A DNA stretch of 64,000 nt from Zunongwangia pacifica (GCF_023499215.1 NZ_JAKHSK010000008.1:91915-155914), one strand, 5' to 3'; positions 18,552 to 28,428 are shown, numbered from the stretch's first letter. The notes: generated by a model from the letters alone, not told the origin. Made by a program: numbers and translations.

Positions 18552-19805
18552 TTAGTTGCTAATATTCTTGGAGTTTGTCATGCCCATGCCAATAATCCTG
18601 TCGTACCTTCCTCCAATTTCGCGATAATAGATAAGCACTCGATATTCGTTTTCGGTTTCGTCGTAATTTCCACTAACAAATCCTTCATCTAAGCTTCCGT
18701 CTTTATTTACAAGAATATATTTGTAATTATAATATCCTTGTTTAAAAAGACGGGCAGTTTCGTAATAACCGGTTTCTTCATTGTAATTAAGCGCTGTGCT
18801 GTTATCGGGAGTGAAATTATTAAAATTTCCGTAAATATGTAATTTTCCTCCGTTTATTGGTTCGGGATTTTTCAGTGAGAAGTGAATCCAGGTGTATTCC
18901 GATTCTGTATCTACATCTTCAGCATCAAGCTGTCTAATTACAAAGCCACCATTAATATCGGGATTATAGGTGTATGGATTGTTGGCCCTGGCGATATCCC
19001 TGTTTAAATAATGATGATAAAGCTGATCTGCTTCTACTCTAACAATATCTGCGGTGGTGGCTCTAAGATCTTTGGTGTCAAATTGCAAATATTCGTTGCC
19101 GCCCCAAAAAGAAGTTTGCATATCATATCGATAAATCAATTGGTCGCCAACGGTATATTGCGGTTTGATATTTTTAATAGCCGTTTTTAAATTATTATTC
19201 TGAAGAATTAAAGGTTTTACCGTTTGTTCGGGATTACGGAGTAGTAGGTTAGGGGATTCTACTGTGAAATTTATCACTTGTTTAGTGTCTATAAACTGAA
19301 GATCCCTGGCTCTTTTTACGACAGGGGCAACACTAACTTTAGCTTCATAGATCATAAATTTTCTTGAAAACACCAGCTCTTCGTTTTCATTGAAAATCTT
19401 GATCATGTAGTTTCCTGAAACTTTTAGTGCTTTGGTATATTGGTTGGGAATACTTAATTCGTAGTGCGAAAAAGGCTGAAGGGTATTATAAGAATTTTGA
19501 TAATTCATAATTCTAATATCATCCAAACCTTCTAAATACTCGTTTTTCGAAAGCTGTGTAGGCTTCCAATCATAGTCGTAATGCTGTATTTGGTAATAAT
19601 AATCGGCTTCATCTCCAATAATATCATCAAATGTTAAATTTAACATTCCGTTGATAGGGATCACCGGATTCCCATTATTGGTAGAATTTTCCCCAAATAA
19701 TTGTACCGTTCTTATATAGTTTGGCGGTGGTGTTTCTTTGATGACCTGCCCAATGGCAGACCCTGTAAAACATAAGAAAACCATCAAAAAAAATAATCTA
19801 TTCAT
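18552..19805 (-). CDS. Type IX secretion system plug protein (DUF5103)
   Basis: A 417-residue secreted protein beginning with a signal peptide (MNRLFFLMVFLCFTGSAIGQ). It matches the DUF5103/T9SS plug family by the early NYIRTVQLFGENS and the segment YYYQIQHYDYDW, then two beta-rich domains; the C-terminal one resembles an E-set fold (IYGNFNNFTPDNST). In the flavobacterial T9SS, the Plug protein closes the SprA translocon from the periplasmic side when no cargo is engaged. This fits the presence in the window of a large T9SS cargo protein. It is the first gene of a likely operon with DUF3667 and apaG and is divergent from nqrA. Confidence 0.85.
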   Translation of the reverse strand: MNRLFFLMVFLCFTGSAIGQVIKETPPPNYIRTVQLFGENSTNNGNPVIPINGMLNLTFDDIIGDEADYYYQIQHYDYDWKPTQLSKNEYLEGLDDIRIMNYQNSYNTLQPFSHYELSIPNQYTKALKVSGNYMIKIFNENEELVFSRKFMIYEAKVSVAPVVKRARDLQFIDTKQVINFTVESPNLLLRNPEQTVKPLILQNNNLKTAIKNIKPQYTVGDQLIYRYDMQTSFWGGNEYLQFDTKDLRATTADIVRVEADQLYHHYLNRDIARANNPYTYNPDINGGFVIRQLDAEDVDTESEYTWIHFSLKNPEPINGGKLHIYGNFNNFTPDNSTALNYNEETGYYETARLFKQGYYNYKYILVNKDGSLDEGFVSGNYDETENEYRVLIYYREIGGRYDRIIGMGMTNSKNISN

Positions 19806-19901
19806 TGTAAAAAAATATGGGTAAATGTACTTACAATTAGCATACCTTATTTTAATGCTTCTTATTTTAACAATTGACTAGCCCGAAAAAACACCAGTTT
19901 G

Positions 19902-19933
19902 TTGGGAAAAATCTCGTGAAAAATATAAATTTG
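19902..19933 (+). promoter_or_regulatory. Promoter of the nqr operon
   Basis: A TTG at 19902-19904 is separated by 21 bases from TAAATTTG at 19926-19933, matching the Bacteroidota TTG-N17-23-TAnnTTTG promoter. The nqrA ATG follows 41 bases after the -7 box. Confidence 0.7.
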
Positions 19934-19973
19934 CACGACTTTAAAATAAACTTTATAACATACACTCCATCCT

Positions 19974-21320
19974 ATGTCAAAAGACATTCGAATTAAAAGA
20001 GGACTTACTCTACGATTAAAAGGGGAGGCGGAAAAACAAATAGTTGAGGCCCCAAGGTCCAAGACCTATGCGATTAAACCTCCAGATTTTCACTCAGTTG
20101 TTCCTAAAATGGTTCTTAAAGAAGGAGCCAAAGTACTTGCAGGAGACGAAATTTTCTTTTCTAAATATACGGAAGAGGTAAGATTTACTTCGCCGGTTAG
20201 CGGAACCCTGAAAGAAATTAAAAGAGCTGAAAAGCGCCGAATAGTTGAGGTGATTATCGAAGCCGATGCTACAGATTCCTACAAAGATTTTGGAAAACTT
20301 AATGCAGCTACCGCTCCGGCTGAAGCTGTTAAAGAAAAAATCCTTGCAAGTGGTTGCGGAGCTTTTATCATGCAACGTCCATACGACATTGTAGCAGATC
20401 CAAAAGATACGCCTAAGGCAATCTTTATCTCTGCCGTAACTACAGCACCTTTAGCAGCAGATCTAGGCTTTGTTTTAAAAGACAAAGTAAAAGCATTTCA
20501 GGAAGGGATTTACGCTTTACAAAAACTTACACCGGGAAAAGTTCATCTTTCGGTAGATGATTCTTCTTATCCAGTTCTTAAGGATATTCAGGGTGTGGAG
20601 TTACACAAAGTTAGTGGTCCACATCCCGCAGGGAATGTTGGTGTACAAATCCATGAAATCGACCCTGTAAATGCAGGGGAGCGTGTTTGGGTTGTAGGCG
20701 CAGATCATGTTCCTGTAATAGGTAATTTGTTTTTAACGGGGTATTTTCAGCCTAAAAAGACAATTGCTGTTGCAGGTAGTGAAGCTAAGGATAGAAAATA
20801 TTATGAGGTAATCCTTGGAGCAAATTCTGCAGATCTCATAGGGAATCAAATCCCAGATGATGTAAGGATTATTTCTGGTGATGTATTAACGGGAGATCAA
20901 ATATCCAACAATCATTATTTAGGTTTTTATCACAATACATTAACCTTAATTCCTGAAGGTAATAATTATAGAATGTTTGGATGGTTGCCATTTACGTACA
21001 ATAATATCCATTCTAATTCTAAAACATCGTTATCCTGGTTGTTTCCTAATAAAAAATACGAGCCAACGACCAACCTTAATGGTGAAGAGCGTGCATTAGT
21101 AGTTACGGGAGAAATGGAAGAAGTTTTTCCTATGGATATTTATCCAATGCAATTACTAAAGGCTTGTATGGCTGGAGACATCGAGAAGATGGAAAATTTA
21201 GGGATTTACGAAGTAGCCCCTGAAGATTTTGCGTTGATAGATTATGTAAACACTTCTAAACTTGAAGCTCAGGAAATCATACGTCTTGGTTTAGATTTAA
21301 TGATCACTGAAGTAGGATAG
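19974..21320 (+). CDS. nqrA: Na+-translocating NADH:quinone reductase subunit A
   Basis: NqrA is the cytoplasmic-side peripheral subunit of the Na+-pumping NADH:quinone oxidoreductase. The 448-residue protein has the usual N-terminus (DIRIKRGLTLRLKGEAE), the barrel-sandwich region (FTSPVSGTLKEI) and the SLBB-like segment (HPAGNVGVQIHEIDPVN), then the conserved GEERALVVTGEMEEVFPMDI. It opens a six-gene nqrABCDEF operon behind a well-formed promoter. The complex couples NADH oxidation and menaquinone reduction to sodium export, common in marine Flavobacteriaceae. Confidence 0.96.
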   Translation: MSKDIRIKRGLTLRLKGEAEKQIVEAPRSKTYAIKPPDFHSVVPKMVLKEGAKVLAGDEIFFSKYTEEVRFTSPVSGTLKEIKRAEKRRIVEVIIEADATDSYKDFGKLNAATAPAEAVKEKILASGCGAFIMQRPYDIVADPKDTPKAIFISAVTTAPLAADLGFVLKDKVKAFQEGIYALQKLTPGKVHLSVDDSSYPVLKDIQGVELHKVSGPHPAGNVGVQIHEIDPVNAGERVWVVGADHVPVIGNLFLTGYFQPKKTIAVAGSEAKDRKYYEVILGANSADLIGNQIPDDVRIISGDVLTGDQISNNHYLGFYHNTLTLIPEGNNYRMFGWLPFTYNNIHSNSKTSLSWLFPNKKYEPTTNLNGEERALVVTGEMEEVFPMDIYPMQLLKACMAGDIEKMENLGIYEVAPEDFALIDYVNTSKLEAQEIIRLGLDLMITEVG

Positions 21321-21339
21321 TAGGATAAAAAGTTTAATT

Positions 21340-22524
21340 ATGGAATGGATAAGACAACGATTAGATAAATTTAAAGAGCCTTTTGGCAAGGGCAAAAAAC
21401 TTGAAAAGTATGCTCCTGCCTTTAATGCTCTTGATACTTTTTTGTTTACGCCTAACCACACCACTAAAACCGGTGCGCACATTCGTGATGGTGTAGATTT
21501 AAAAAGAACAATGATTACGGTAGTGTTAGCCTTGATCCCTGCCCTTATTTTTGGGATGTGGAATGGAGGTTACCAGTACTTGCATCAATTACCAGAATAT
21601 GCAGATGGTGTTCCTTTTATGGATGCCTTTTTAGAAGGAGCGTCTAAAATAGTACCAATGATCATAGTTTCTTATGTTATTGGTCTTGGGATAGAGTTTG
21701 CTTTTGCAATTTTTAGAGGTCACGAAGTGAATGAAGGTTACCTGGTAACCGGTTTGCTAATTCCTATGATCATGCCAATCGATATTCCACTTTGGATGGT
21801 TGGAGTAGCTGTAGTTTTCTCTGTGATTATTGGGAAAGAAGCTTTTGGTGGTACAGGGATGAATATTCTTAACCCAGCTTTAACTGCTCGTGCATTTGCT
21901 TTCTTTGCCTATCCAACTTATATGTCTGGTAACACCGTTTGGGTGCATAATGCTTATGAAATCGATGGGGTTTCAGGAGAAACCATTCTTGGTAAATTGG
22001 CATCGGGTACAGATGTTCCTTATAATACTATGGACATGTTTTCTGGTTTAATCCCTGGTTCTATTGCAGAAACTTCTACTATATGCATCCTGGCAGGGGG
22101 CCTTATTTTAATGCTAACAAAAGTAGGTAGCTGGAGAATAATTGTAAGTGGGTTTATTGGAGCTGCAGTAATGGCTTTCATATTTAATTCACTTCCATCT
22201 TTAGGAGTTGAAGGGAATGATCTTACTAATTTCCCCTGGTACAATCACCTTGTAATTGGTGGTCTCGCTTTTGGTATCGTGTTTATGGCTACAGATCCTG
22301 TTTCTGCAGCACAAACAATGAAAGGAAAGTGGATTTATGGATTTTTGATAGGGTTCTTTGCAATTATGATTAGAATCTTTAATCCTGCATATCCAGAAGG
22401 AATTATGTTAGCCATCTTATTAATGAATGTTTTTGCTCCTGTAATTGATCACTATGTGGTACAGGGGAATGTGAAGAAAAGAAAGAAAAGATTGGCTACA
22501 GTTAAAGAAGTGAAAACAGCTTAG
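21340..22524 (+). CDS. nqrB: Na+-translocating NADH:quinone reductase subunit B
   Basis: NqrB is a membrane subunit with about ten helices that carries riboflavin and a threonine-linked FMN and takes part in Na+ transport. The 394-residue protein contains the expected GGTGMNILNPALTARAFAFFAYP and MATDPVSAAQ segments. The flavinylation site reads S-G-E-T at residues 212-215, with the acceptor threonine present. The usual consensus has a small residue (often alanine) where glutamate sits, so the site deserves a check. It lies 19 bases after nqrA and 2 bases before nqrC. Confidence 0.95.
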   Translation: MEWIRQRLDKFKEPFGKGKKLEKYAPAFNALDTFLFTPNHTTKTGAHIRDGVDLKRTMITVVLALIPALIFGMWNGGYQYLHQLPEYADGVPFMDAFLEGASKIVPMIIVSYVIGLGIEFAFAIFRGHEVNEGYLVTGLLIPMIMPIDIPLWMVGVAVVFSVIIGKEAFGGTGMNILNPALTARAFAFFAYPTYMSGNTVWVHNAYEIDGVSGETILGKLASGTDVPYNTMDMFSGLIPGSIAETSTICILAGGLILMLTKVGSWRIIVSGFIGAAVMAFIFNSLPSLGVEGNDLTNFPWYNHLVIGGLAFGIVFMATDPVSAAQTMKGKWIYGFLIGFFAIMIRIFNPAYPEGIMLAILLMNVFAPVIDHYVVQGNVKKRKKRLATVKEVKTA

Positions 22525-22526
22525 TT

Positions 22527-23270
22527 ATGGAAGAGAAAAAAGTAAATAAAACAAATACAAACGGCTATACCTTTTTATTCGCCATCATCATGGTATTAGT
22601 GGTAGCCAGTGTACTTGCTTTTACGGCAACATCGCTGAAGCCTTTGCAAAATGAGAATGTGCGTAATGAAAAGATGCAAAACATTCTTGCCACTGTTGGT
22701 ATAGAAACCAGCAGGGATAGTGCGCAGGCTTTATACGATAAATATATTACAGAAACCGTTTCTTTAAGAGAAGATGGTTCTGTAGACGAGTCTATCGATG
22801 CTTTTGAGGTTGATTTAACCAAAGAATTGCGTAGACCGGTTAAAGACCAGGTTTATCCATTATATATTGCAGATATCGACGGTGCTAAATACTATATTAT
22901 TCCTCTTAGAGGAAAAGGACTTTGGGATGCAATCTGGGGATATATTTCTCTTAAAGATGATGTAAATACAGTTAAAGGTGCTGTGTTTGATCACAAAGGA
23001 GAAACACCAGGTTTAGGAGCTGAAATTACACAGGCATGGTTCCAGGAACGTTTTGCAGATGAAAAGATCTTCGACGAAAACGGAAATCTTGTAGGGGTGT
23101 CTGTTGTAAAGGGAAGTAAGGGAAATGCTAATAAAGACGACAACCAAGTAGATGCTATATCTGGTGCGACAATTACTGGTAATGGGGTGTCTGATATGAT
23201 TTCTGAAAGATTAAAGCATTATCTACCTTATTTCAAGCAACAAACTGACGTTAAAGTAGCAACTAAGTAA
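22527..23270 (+). CDS. nqrC: Na+-translocating NADH:quinone reductase subunit C
   Basis: NqrC is a single-helix membrane-anchored subunit whose periplasmic domain carries covalent FMN. The 247-residue protein has an N-terminal membrane segment (residues ~11-33) and the FMN-binding domain. The canonical ApbE target [10 protein letters not shown] near residue 212 puts the acceptor threonine in the SGAT motif. [12 protein letters not shown] and the [12 protein letters not shown] stretch are family landmarks. The gene is tightly spaced within the operon (2 bases on each side). Confidence 0.96.
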   Translation: MEEKKVNKTNTNGYTFLFAIIMVLVVASVLAFTATSLKPLQNENVRNEKMQNILATVGIETSRDSAQALYDKYITETVSLREDGSVDESIDAFEVDLTKELRRPVKDQVYPLYIADIDGAKYYIIPLRGKGLWDAIWGYISLKDDVNTVKGAVFDHKGETPGLGAEITQAWFQERFADEKIFDENGNLVGVSVVKGSKGNANKDDNQVDAISGATITGNGVSDMISERLKHYLPYFKQQTDVKVATK

Positions 23271-23272
23271 TT

Positions 23273-24031
23273 ATGAAGACAGATAACACACAAACTTCTA
23301 CAGATTCGGCTCAAAAAGCTGCTGAGAAGAAAAAAGATGAAATGATTCTGTTCTTATCAAGTTCAGAAGAGAAAGAACATTTTCTGTCTAAGAATAACAG
23401 GAAATTATTATCAGACCCATTTAACGATAACAACCCAATTACTGTTCAGGTATTAGGTATTTGTTCGGCATTAGCAATTACTGTACAGTTAAGGCCTGCT
23501 TTGGTAATGGCTTTAGCGGTAATCGTAGTAGTAGCTTTTTCTAACGTGATCGTTTCTTTAATTAGAAATTTAATTCCTAATCGTATTAGGATCATCGTGC
23601 AACTTGTAGTAGTTGCATCTTTGGTAATTTTAGTAGATCAGGTGCTTAAAGCATACTCTTATGATGTAAGTAAGCAGCTTTCGGTTTTCGTAGGTCTAAT
23701 TATTACCAACTGTATTGTGATGGGACGTTTAGAAGCTTTTGCATTAGGGAATGGTGTTTATAAATCATTTCTTGATGGGATAGGAAATGGTGCCGGTTAT
23801 GGTTTTATACTTATCGTGGTTGCTTTCTTTAGAGAGCTATTAGGCTCAGGTAAATTATTTGGATACGAAGTTTTAGGACATAAAGCACCAACATTAGCAG
23901 ATTCTACCGGTCTTTATGCTTTAGGATATGAAAATAACGGTTTAATGTTATTATCCCCAATGGCCCTTATTATCGTAGGGATCATTATTTGGGTACAACG
24001 TTCAAGAAACCGTAAACTAATCGAAGAATAA
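23273..24031 (+). CDS. nqrD: Na+-translocating NADH:quinone reductase subunit D
   Basis: NqrD is one of the two inverted-topology membrane subunits (with NqrE) that hold the intramembrane iron-sulfur centre. The 252-residue protein has five to six helices and the conserved half-site [16 protein letters not shown] containing the cysteine ligand. There is an extended hydrophilic N-terminus of about 45 residues rich in Lys/Glu/Ser, longer than in Vibrio NqrD, which seems to be a lineage trait. Its start follows nqrC by two bases. Confidence 0.95.
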   Translation: MKTDNTQTSTDSAQKAAEKKKDEMILFLSSSEEKEHFLSKNNRKLLSDPFNDNNPITVQVLGICSALAITVQLRPALVMALAVIVVVAFSNVIVSLIRNLIPNRIRIIVQLVVVASLVILVDQVLKAYSYDVSKQLSVFVGLIITNCIVMGRLEAFALGNGVYKSFLDGIGNGAGYGFILIVVAFFRELLGSGKLFGYEVLGHKAPTLADSTGLYALGYENNGLMLLSPMALIIVGIIIWVQRSRNRKLIEE

Positions 24032-24055
24032 TTATCAACAGCGAATTATCTTATT

Positions 24056-24670
24056 ATGGAATATTTAAATTTATTTGTTAGAAGTATTTTCATAGAAAAT
24101 ATGATTTTTGCCTACTTCTTAGGAATGTGTTCCTACTTAGCAGTGTCAAAAACAGTGAATACCGCTGTTGGTCTTGGTGCGGCAGTAATTTTTGTACTTA
24201 CCGTAACGGTACCAATCAACTTTCTATTAGATCAATATTTATTAAGCCCTGGTGCTTTAGCCTGGTTGAGTCCTGAATATGCCGATGTAGACCTTAGTTT
24301 CTTAAGTTTTATCATGTTTATCGCAGTAATCGCGTCTATGGTACAGCTTGTAGAAATGATTGTTGAAAAATTTGCTCCGGCTCTTTACGGTGCGTTAGGT
24401 ATTTTCCTTCCGCTTATTGCGGTAAACTGTGCCATCTTAGGTGGATCTTTATTTATGCAACAAAAGAACTTTGGCGGTATAGGTGAAGCAGTAACCTATG
24501 GTTTAGGTAGTGGTATTGGATGGTTCTTAGCGATCATAGCTATTGCGGCAATTAGAGAAAAAATTACCTATTCTAATGTTCCTGCTCCATTAAAAGGTCT
24601 TGGGATTACATTTATCATCACGGGATTAATGGCGATAGGATTTATGAGTTTTATGGGTATTAAATTATAA
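24056..24670 (+). CDS. nqrE: Na+-translocating NADH:quinone reductase subunit E
   Basis: NqrE is the pseudo-symmetric partner of NqrD. The 204-residue protein begins [16 protein letters not shown], has six predicted helices and the second cysteine half-site [17 protein letters not shown] near residue 123. Its size and motifs are standard for the family. It lies 24 bases downstream of nqrD and 16 bases upstream of nqrF in the same operon. Confidence 0.96.
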   Translation: MEYLNLFVRSIFIENMIFAYFLGMCSYLAVSKTVNTAVGLGAAVIFVLTVTVPINFLLDQYLLSPGALAWLSPEYADVDLSFLSFIMFIAVIASMVQLVEMIVEKFAPALYGALGIFLPLIAVNCAILGGSLFMQQKNFGGIGEAVTYGLGSGIGWFLAIIAIAAIREKITYSNVPAPLKGLGITFIITGLMAIGFMSFMGIKL

Positions 24671-24686
24671 AAGAAAAACAACAACA

Positions 24687-25973
24687 ATGACAGTTATAAT
24701 TGCAAGTATAGTTGTATTCTTAATTTTGATCCTTCTTTTGGTTTCTATTCTTTTAGGAGCTAAAGCGAAGTTAATCCCTTCGGGACCGGTTAAAATTAAT
24801 GTAAACGGAGAAAAAGACCTTGAAGTTAGTTCTGGTGGAACACTACTTGGTACTTTAGGTTCAGAAAAACTTTTCCTTCCTTCTGCTTGTGGTGGAGGTG
24901 GTACCTGCATCCAGTGTAAATGTATCGTTAAAGAAGGAGGAGGAACACTTTTACCGACTGAAGAACCACACTTTACCCGTAAGGAAATTGCTGATGGATG
25001 GAGACTTGGTTGCCAGGTGAAGGTAAAACAGGATATGAAAATTCAGATTCCTGAAGAAGTTTTTGGAATTAAGAAATGGGAAGCAACTGTAGTTAGAAAC
25101 TATAATGTTGCTTCTTTTATTAAGGAATTTGTAGTTGAAATTCCTGAAGATATGGATTACAAAGCTGGTGGTTATATCCAAATTGAAATTCCTAAGTGTG
25201 AAGTTCCTTATAAGGATATCGATATTACAGCTCACCCAGAAGAGCACGAAACACCAGATAAATTTAAGGCTGAGTGGGATAAGTTTAACTTGTGGCCACT
25301 TGTGATGAAGAATAATGAAACGGTAGAACGTGCGTATTCTATGGCTTCTTATCCAGCAGAAGGTCGTGAGATCATGCTTAATGTTCGTATTGCTACTCCG
25401 CCATGGGATAGAGGTAAGAATGGTTGGATGGATGTGAATCCTGGTATTGCTTCTTCTTACATCTTCTCTAGAAAGAAGGGTGATAAAGTAACCATATCAG
25501 GACCTTATGGAGAATTCTTTATTAATGAAAGTGATGCGGAAATGCTTTATGTTGGTGGTGGTGCAGGTATGGCGCCAATGCGTTCACATTTATACCATCT
25601 TTTCCGTACAGTAAAAACAGGAAGAAAAGTAACGTATTGGTATGGTGGTCGTTCTAAACGAGAGCTTTTCTATACAGAGCATTTTAGAGCTTTAGAAAGA
25701 GATTTCCCTAACTTCAAATTCTATCTAGCACTTTCTGAACCTTTAGAAGAAGACAACTGGAAAGTAAAAGACGGAATTGATGGAGAAGGAGATGGTTTCG
25801 TAGGCTTTATTCACCAGGTGGTAATTGATAATTACTTAAGTCATCATGACGAACCTGAAGATATAGAATTCTATTTCTGTGGGCCACCGTTGATGAACAA
25901 AGCGGTAGAGAAAATGACTGAAGATTTTGGAGTACCTCGTGAGAATGTAAGATTCGATGATTTTGGAGGATAA
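24687..25973 (+). CDS. nqrF: Na+-translocating NADH:quinone reductase subunit F
   Basis: NqrF is the NADH-oxidising entry subunit. The 428-residue protein has an N-terminal membrane helix (residues ~2-25) and a 2Fe-2S ferredoxin domain with cysteines in [14 protein letters not shown] and LGCQVKV. A ferredoxin-reductase module follows, with the FAD motif [13 protein letters not shown]-binding [25 protein letters not shown] and the C-terminal [13 protein letters not shown]. It is the last subunit gene of the operon and is followed by a strong terminator. Confidence 0.96.
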   Translation: MTVIIASIVVFLILILLLVSILLGAKAKLIPSGPVKINVNGEKDLEVSSGGTLLGTLGSEKLFLPSACGGGGTCIQCKCIVKEGGGTLLPTEEPHFTRKEIADGWRLGCQVKVKQDMKIQIPEEVFGIKKWEATVVRNYNVASFIKEFVVEIPEDMDYKAGGYIQIEIPKCEVPYKDIDITAHPEEHETPDKFKAEWDKFNLWPLVMKNNETVERAYSMASYPAEGREIMLNVRIATPPWDRGKNGWMDVNPGIASSYIFSRKKGDKVTISGPYGEFFINESDAEMLYVGGGAGMAPMRSHLYHLFRTVKTGRKVTYWYGGRSKRELFYTEHFRALERDFPNFKFYLALSEPLEEDNWKVKDGIDGEGDGFVGFIHQVVIDNYLSHHDEPEDIEFYFCGPPLMNKAVEKMTEDFGVPRENVRFDDFGG

Positions 25974-25995
25974 TTCAAAATATAGCGTATAGTTT

Positions 25996-26027
25996 AAAAA
26001 GCCGACTTGAAAAAGTCGGCTTTTTTA
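25996..26027 (+). terminator. Terminator of the nqr operon
   Basis: Arms AAAAAGCCGACTT and AAGTCGGCTTTTTT enclose a GAAA tetraloop, 22 bases after the nqrF stop. Confidence 0.88.
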
Positions 26028-26060
26028 TATTCTTTTTTTCAAGCTTTACTGTTCTATTTG

Positions 26061-26068
26061 TAATTTTG
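26061..26068 (+). promoter_or_regulatory. Promoter -7 box upstream of small ORF and apbE
   Basis: TAATTTTG ends only four bases before the ATG at 26073. If the start point is about 5-7 bases after the box, the mRNA would be leaderless or nearly so. Confidence 0.4.
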
Positions 26069-26072
26069 CAGC

Positions 26073-26432
26073 ATGGCAAACGAATTATCAAAACAAGAGC
26101 TTCATAACCTTGCAATGAACGTAGTTGGGAAAGATTTGGAGAAGAATGGATATGAGTTTTTAGGAGTAAATAGTAGCATTAAGGCAAATCCACAATTTGT
26201 AGCCTTAAAAAATAAGAGACTTCATTTTGTAGTGGTACGTGCGATTAATTATCCCATGGATCCACGAGTGATGGATAGAATTTATATGGAAACCATGAAG
26301 CAGCATGCTTCTAAGTTTAATGCAAGAACCTTTTATGCCGGTGTGGGAATTGCAAATGCTAAGGATTACGAATTACCGGTGACTCACGAAGAAAATTATA
26401 TTATTAATTATGATGGCTGGCAGGAAATTTAA
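26073..26432 (+). CDS. Small conserved-looking protein between nqrF and apbE
   Basis: A 119-residue soluble protein with no signal peptide or membrane segment. Its N-terminal half (LAMNVVGKDLEKNGYEF, then LKNKRLHFVVVRAI) has the helix-strand-strand spacing of small nuclease-like folds such as YraN, but the acidic metal ligands and the ExK lysine are not where such a fold would need them. In flavobacterial genomes, proteins of this type are sometimes labelled as an NqrF-like protein because of this location; nothing in the sequence supports a flavin or iron-sulfur role. It has its own promoter box, follows the nqr terminator and overlaps the apbE start by 23 bases, so it is probably translated together with apbE. 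Function unknown. Confidence 0.75.
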   Translation: MANELSKQELHNLAMNVVGKDLEKNGYEFLGVNSSIKANPQFVALKNKRLHFVVVRAINYPMDPRVMDRIYMETMKQHASKFNARTFYAGVGIANAKDYELPVTHEENYIINYDGWQEI

Positions 26433-27447
26433 TCTATCAATAGCTGTAGTAGTGGTTTTTTTCGCTTTTATTTTAGGAGCGTGTGAAGGGAATGAGTTTG
26501 AAGAACAAAATTATTCAGGTAGTGCATTAGGAACTTCCTACCACATTAAGATCTTTACTGGAAAAGAAGATTTACAGATTGAAAAAGGTTTGGATAGCAT
26601 TTTTCAGGTGATCAATCAATCCATGAGTACCTATTGGGAAGAATCTGATATTTCCTTAATTAATCACGGTGTAGATTCTATAAAAGTGGACGAAAACTTT
26701 AAAAAGGTTTTCAAAGGTTCAGAGAAAATTTATAAGGAAACCGATGGCTACTTTGATCCAACTGTTGGTAATCTTGTAAATGCCTACGGCTTTGGCCCAG
26801 ATAAAAGCCCTGAGGCATTAAATGCTGCAACTATAGATTCTTTACTCCAATATGTGGGATTGGATAAACTGAAACTTACTGCCGAAGGAAGGATCAAGAA
26901 AGAAAATCCACAAATTTATCTGGATTTTAATGCTATCGCTAAAGGTTACACCATCGATGTTATTGCAGGATATTTTGAAAATAAAGGGATATATAATTAT
27001 CTAATTGAGCTGGGTGGAGAATTGGTGAGTAAAGGAGAGCATATCACTAAGCAGAAGCCATTTATTGTGGCTATAGACGACCCTTTGCAAGAAGAAGGGG
27101 AAAGAACTTACCAGGCAACTTTAAAATTGAAAAACAGGGCTATGGCGACTTCTGGTAATTATCGTAAATTCAGGATAGATTCGATTACAGGAGAACGTTT
27201 TGTACACACTATAAATCCGCTTACCGGAAAACCGGAGAGAAGCAATTTGCTTAGTGCTTCGGTCTTGGCAGATAATTGTATGCTAGCGGACGGTTATGCC
27301 ACCGCTTTTATGGCGTTAGGACTGGAAAAAGCAAAAGAATTATCTTCTAAATTGGATAATATCGACGTGTATTTTATTTATTCTGAAAATGATTCAACTA
27401 AAGTATATGTTTCTGAAGGTTTTCAGGAAACCCTAATTACAGATTGA
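26410..27447 (+). CDS. apbE: FAD:protein FMN transferase ApbE (lipoprotein)
   Basis: ApbE transfers FMN from FAD to a threonine in target proteins, here most likely NqrB and NqrC. The 345-residue protein has a lipoprotein signal with lipobox ILGAC (Cys25), placing it on the periplasmic side where the targets' sites face. Family motifs visible are SALGTSYHIKIF, MSTYWEESDISLIN, YFDPTVGNLVNAYGFGP, LDFNAIAKGYTIDVIA, MATSGNYRKF, HTINPLTGKP and ADGYATAFMALGLEKA. Its position just after nqrA-F matches the usual maturation-gene arrangement. The start overlaps the preceding small ORF. Confidence 0.94.
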   Translation: MMAGRKFNLSIAVVVVFFAFILGACEGNEFEEQNYSGSALGTSYHIKIFTGKEDLQIEKGLDSIFQVINQSMSTYWEESDISLINHGVDSIKVDENFKKVFKGSEKIYKETDGYFDPTVGNLVNAYGFGPDKSPEALNAATIDSLLQYVGLDKLKLTAEGRIKKENPQIYLDFNAIAKGYTIDVIAGYFENKGIYNYLIELGGELVSKGEHITKQKPFIVAIDDPLQEEGERTYQATLKLKNRAMATSGNYRKFRIDSITGERFVHTINPLTGKPERSNLLSASVLADNCMLADGYATAFMALGLEKAKELSSKLDNIDVYFIYSENDSTKVYVSEGFQETLITD

Positions 27448-27625
27448 TTCTACTAAAAATGTTTACTCGATAGGATTAAATATTTCAATCCTGCTTAAAT
27501 GTATAGTTAGGAATAACTGAAACTAAAAAGGGATTTTGTAATAGATAGGAACCTTCGTTAAGAAGATAGTTTAATTTGGGTTTTATAACTTTTGAAAATA
27601 ATCCTTTTTCTAACTAAATACATTT

Positions 27626-28399
27626 TTAAACTTCAGGTTTGTGGCAAACGGGAATGATTTCTCCTTTGGCAAGGCGGAATTTGTCAACTTCATCAGGAGA
27701 TAATTCTTCAGTGAAATTTACTTCTTCAACTTCAAAACCAATCTTTCTTAATTTATCAAAATAGTCTCTTCCGTAGACACGTACATGGTCATATTGGCCA
27801 AAAATACGAGCTCTTTCTTTTGGATCAGTGATGCTATCATCTTCAAAAGTAGTAGCGCGATCTAGTTCCTGCGGAATTTGTAGAATGGCCGTGCCGCCGG
27901 GTTTAAGCACGCGCAGAATTTCCTGCATGGCTTTAGTGTCATCTGGAATATGTTCTAACACATGATTGCACAAAATGAAATCATATTGATTAGTTTTAAA
28001 TGGTAGGTTGCAGATGTCTGCCTTTACATCGGCTAAAGGAGAATTAAGATCTGTTGTGGTATAATCAAGATTGCTTAAATTCCTAAATCGTTTATAAAAG
28101 GCCTGCTCTGGGGCAAAGTGCAGAACCTTCATATTAGCTTTAAAAAAGTTTGTTTTTTGCCTTAAATAAAGCCATAAAAGCCGGTGACGCTCTAAAGAGA
28201 GTGTTGACGGCGATAATACATTGTCCCGCTGATTCTCGTACCCATAGGGCAAAAATCTTTTAAAACTTTTGCCATCTATAGGATCTGTATAGACATTACC
28301 TTTTAGTGTTAAAACCAAAAATGGCTTAACAAAATAACTAAGACGTATTAATAACGGTCTTGGTACTGTATTGAGAATCTTTTTAAAAAGCCTTTTCAT
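27626..28399 (-). CDS. Class I SAM-dependent methyltransferase
   Basis: A 257-residue protein with a Methyltransf_11-type core: VLHFAPEQAFYKRF in the place of motif I, the acidic TTTDLNSP, then DFILCNHVLEHIPDDTKAMQEILRVLKPGGTAIL and a C-terminal EVEEVNF. The N-terminal ~80 residues are basic and include a short cysteine-less region that could contact substrate. Motif I lacks the usual GxGxG and has HFAPE instead, a variant seen in a subset of Bacteroidota methyltransferases. The substrate is unknown, with polysaccharide or lipid possible. It is the last gene on this minus-strand stretch. Confidence 0.8.
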   Translation of the reverse strand: MKRLFKKILNTVPRPLLIRLSYFVKPFLVLTLKGNVYTDPIDGKSFKRFLPYGYENQRDNVLSPSTLSLERHRLLWLYLRQKTNFFKANMKVLHFAPEQAFYKRFRNLSNLDYTTTDLNSPLADVKADICNLPFKTNQYDFILCNHVLEHIPDDTKAMQEILRVLKPGGTAILQIPQELDRATTFEDDSITDPKERARIFGQYDHVRVYGRDYFDKLRKIGFEVEEVNFTEELSPDEVDKFRLAKGEIIPVCHKPEV

Positions 28400-28420
28400 T
28401 TAAATATATCTTTCCGGAGC

Positions 28421-28428
28421 CAAAGATA
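28421..28428 (-). promoter_or_regulatory. Possible promoter -7 box for methyltransferase gene
   Basis: The minus strand reads TATCTTTG, 21 bases upstream of the ATG at 28399. The -33 element is not clear. Confidence 0.35.

Noticed and set aside
26073..26432. NqrF-like label for the small ORF
   Set aside because: It has no ferredoxin cysteines, FAD or NAD motif; the true nqrF lies just upstream.
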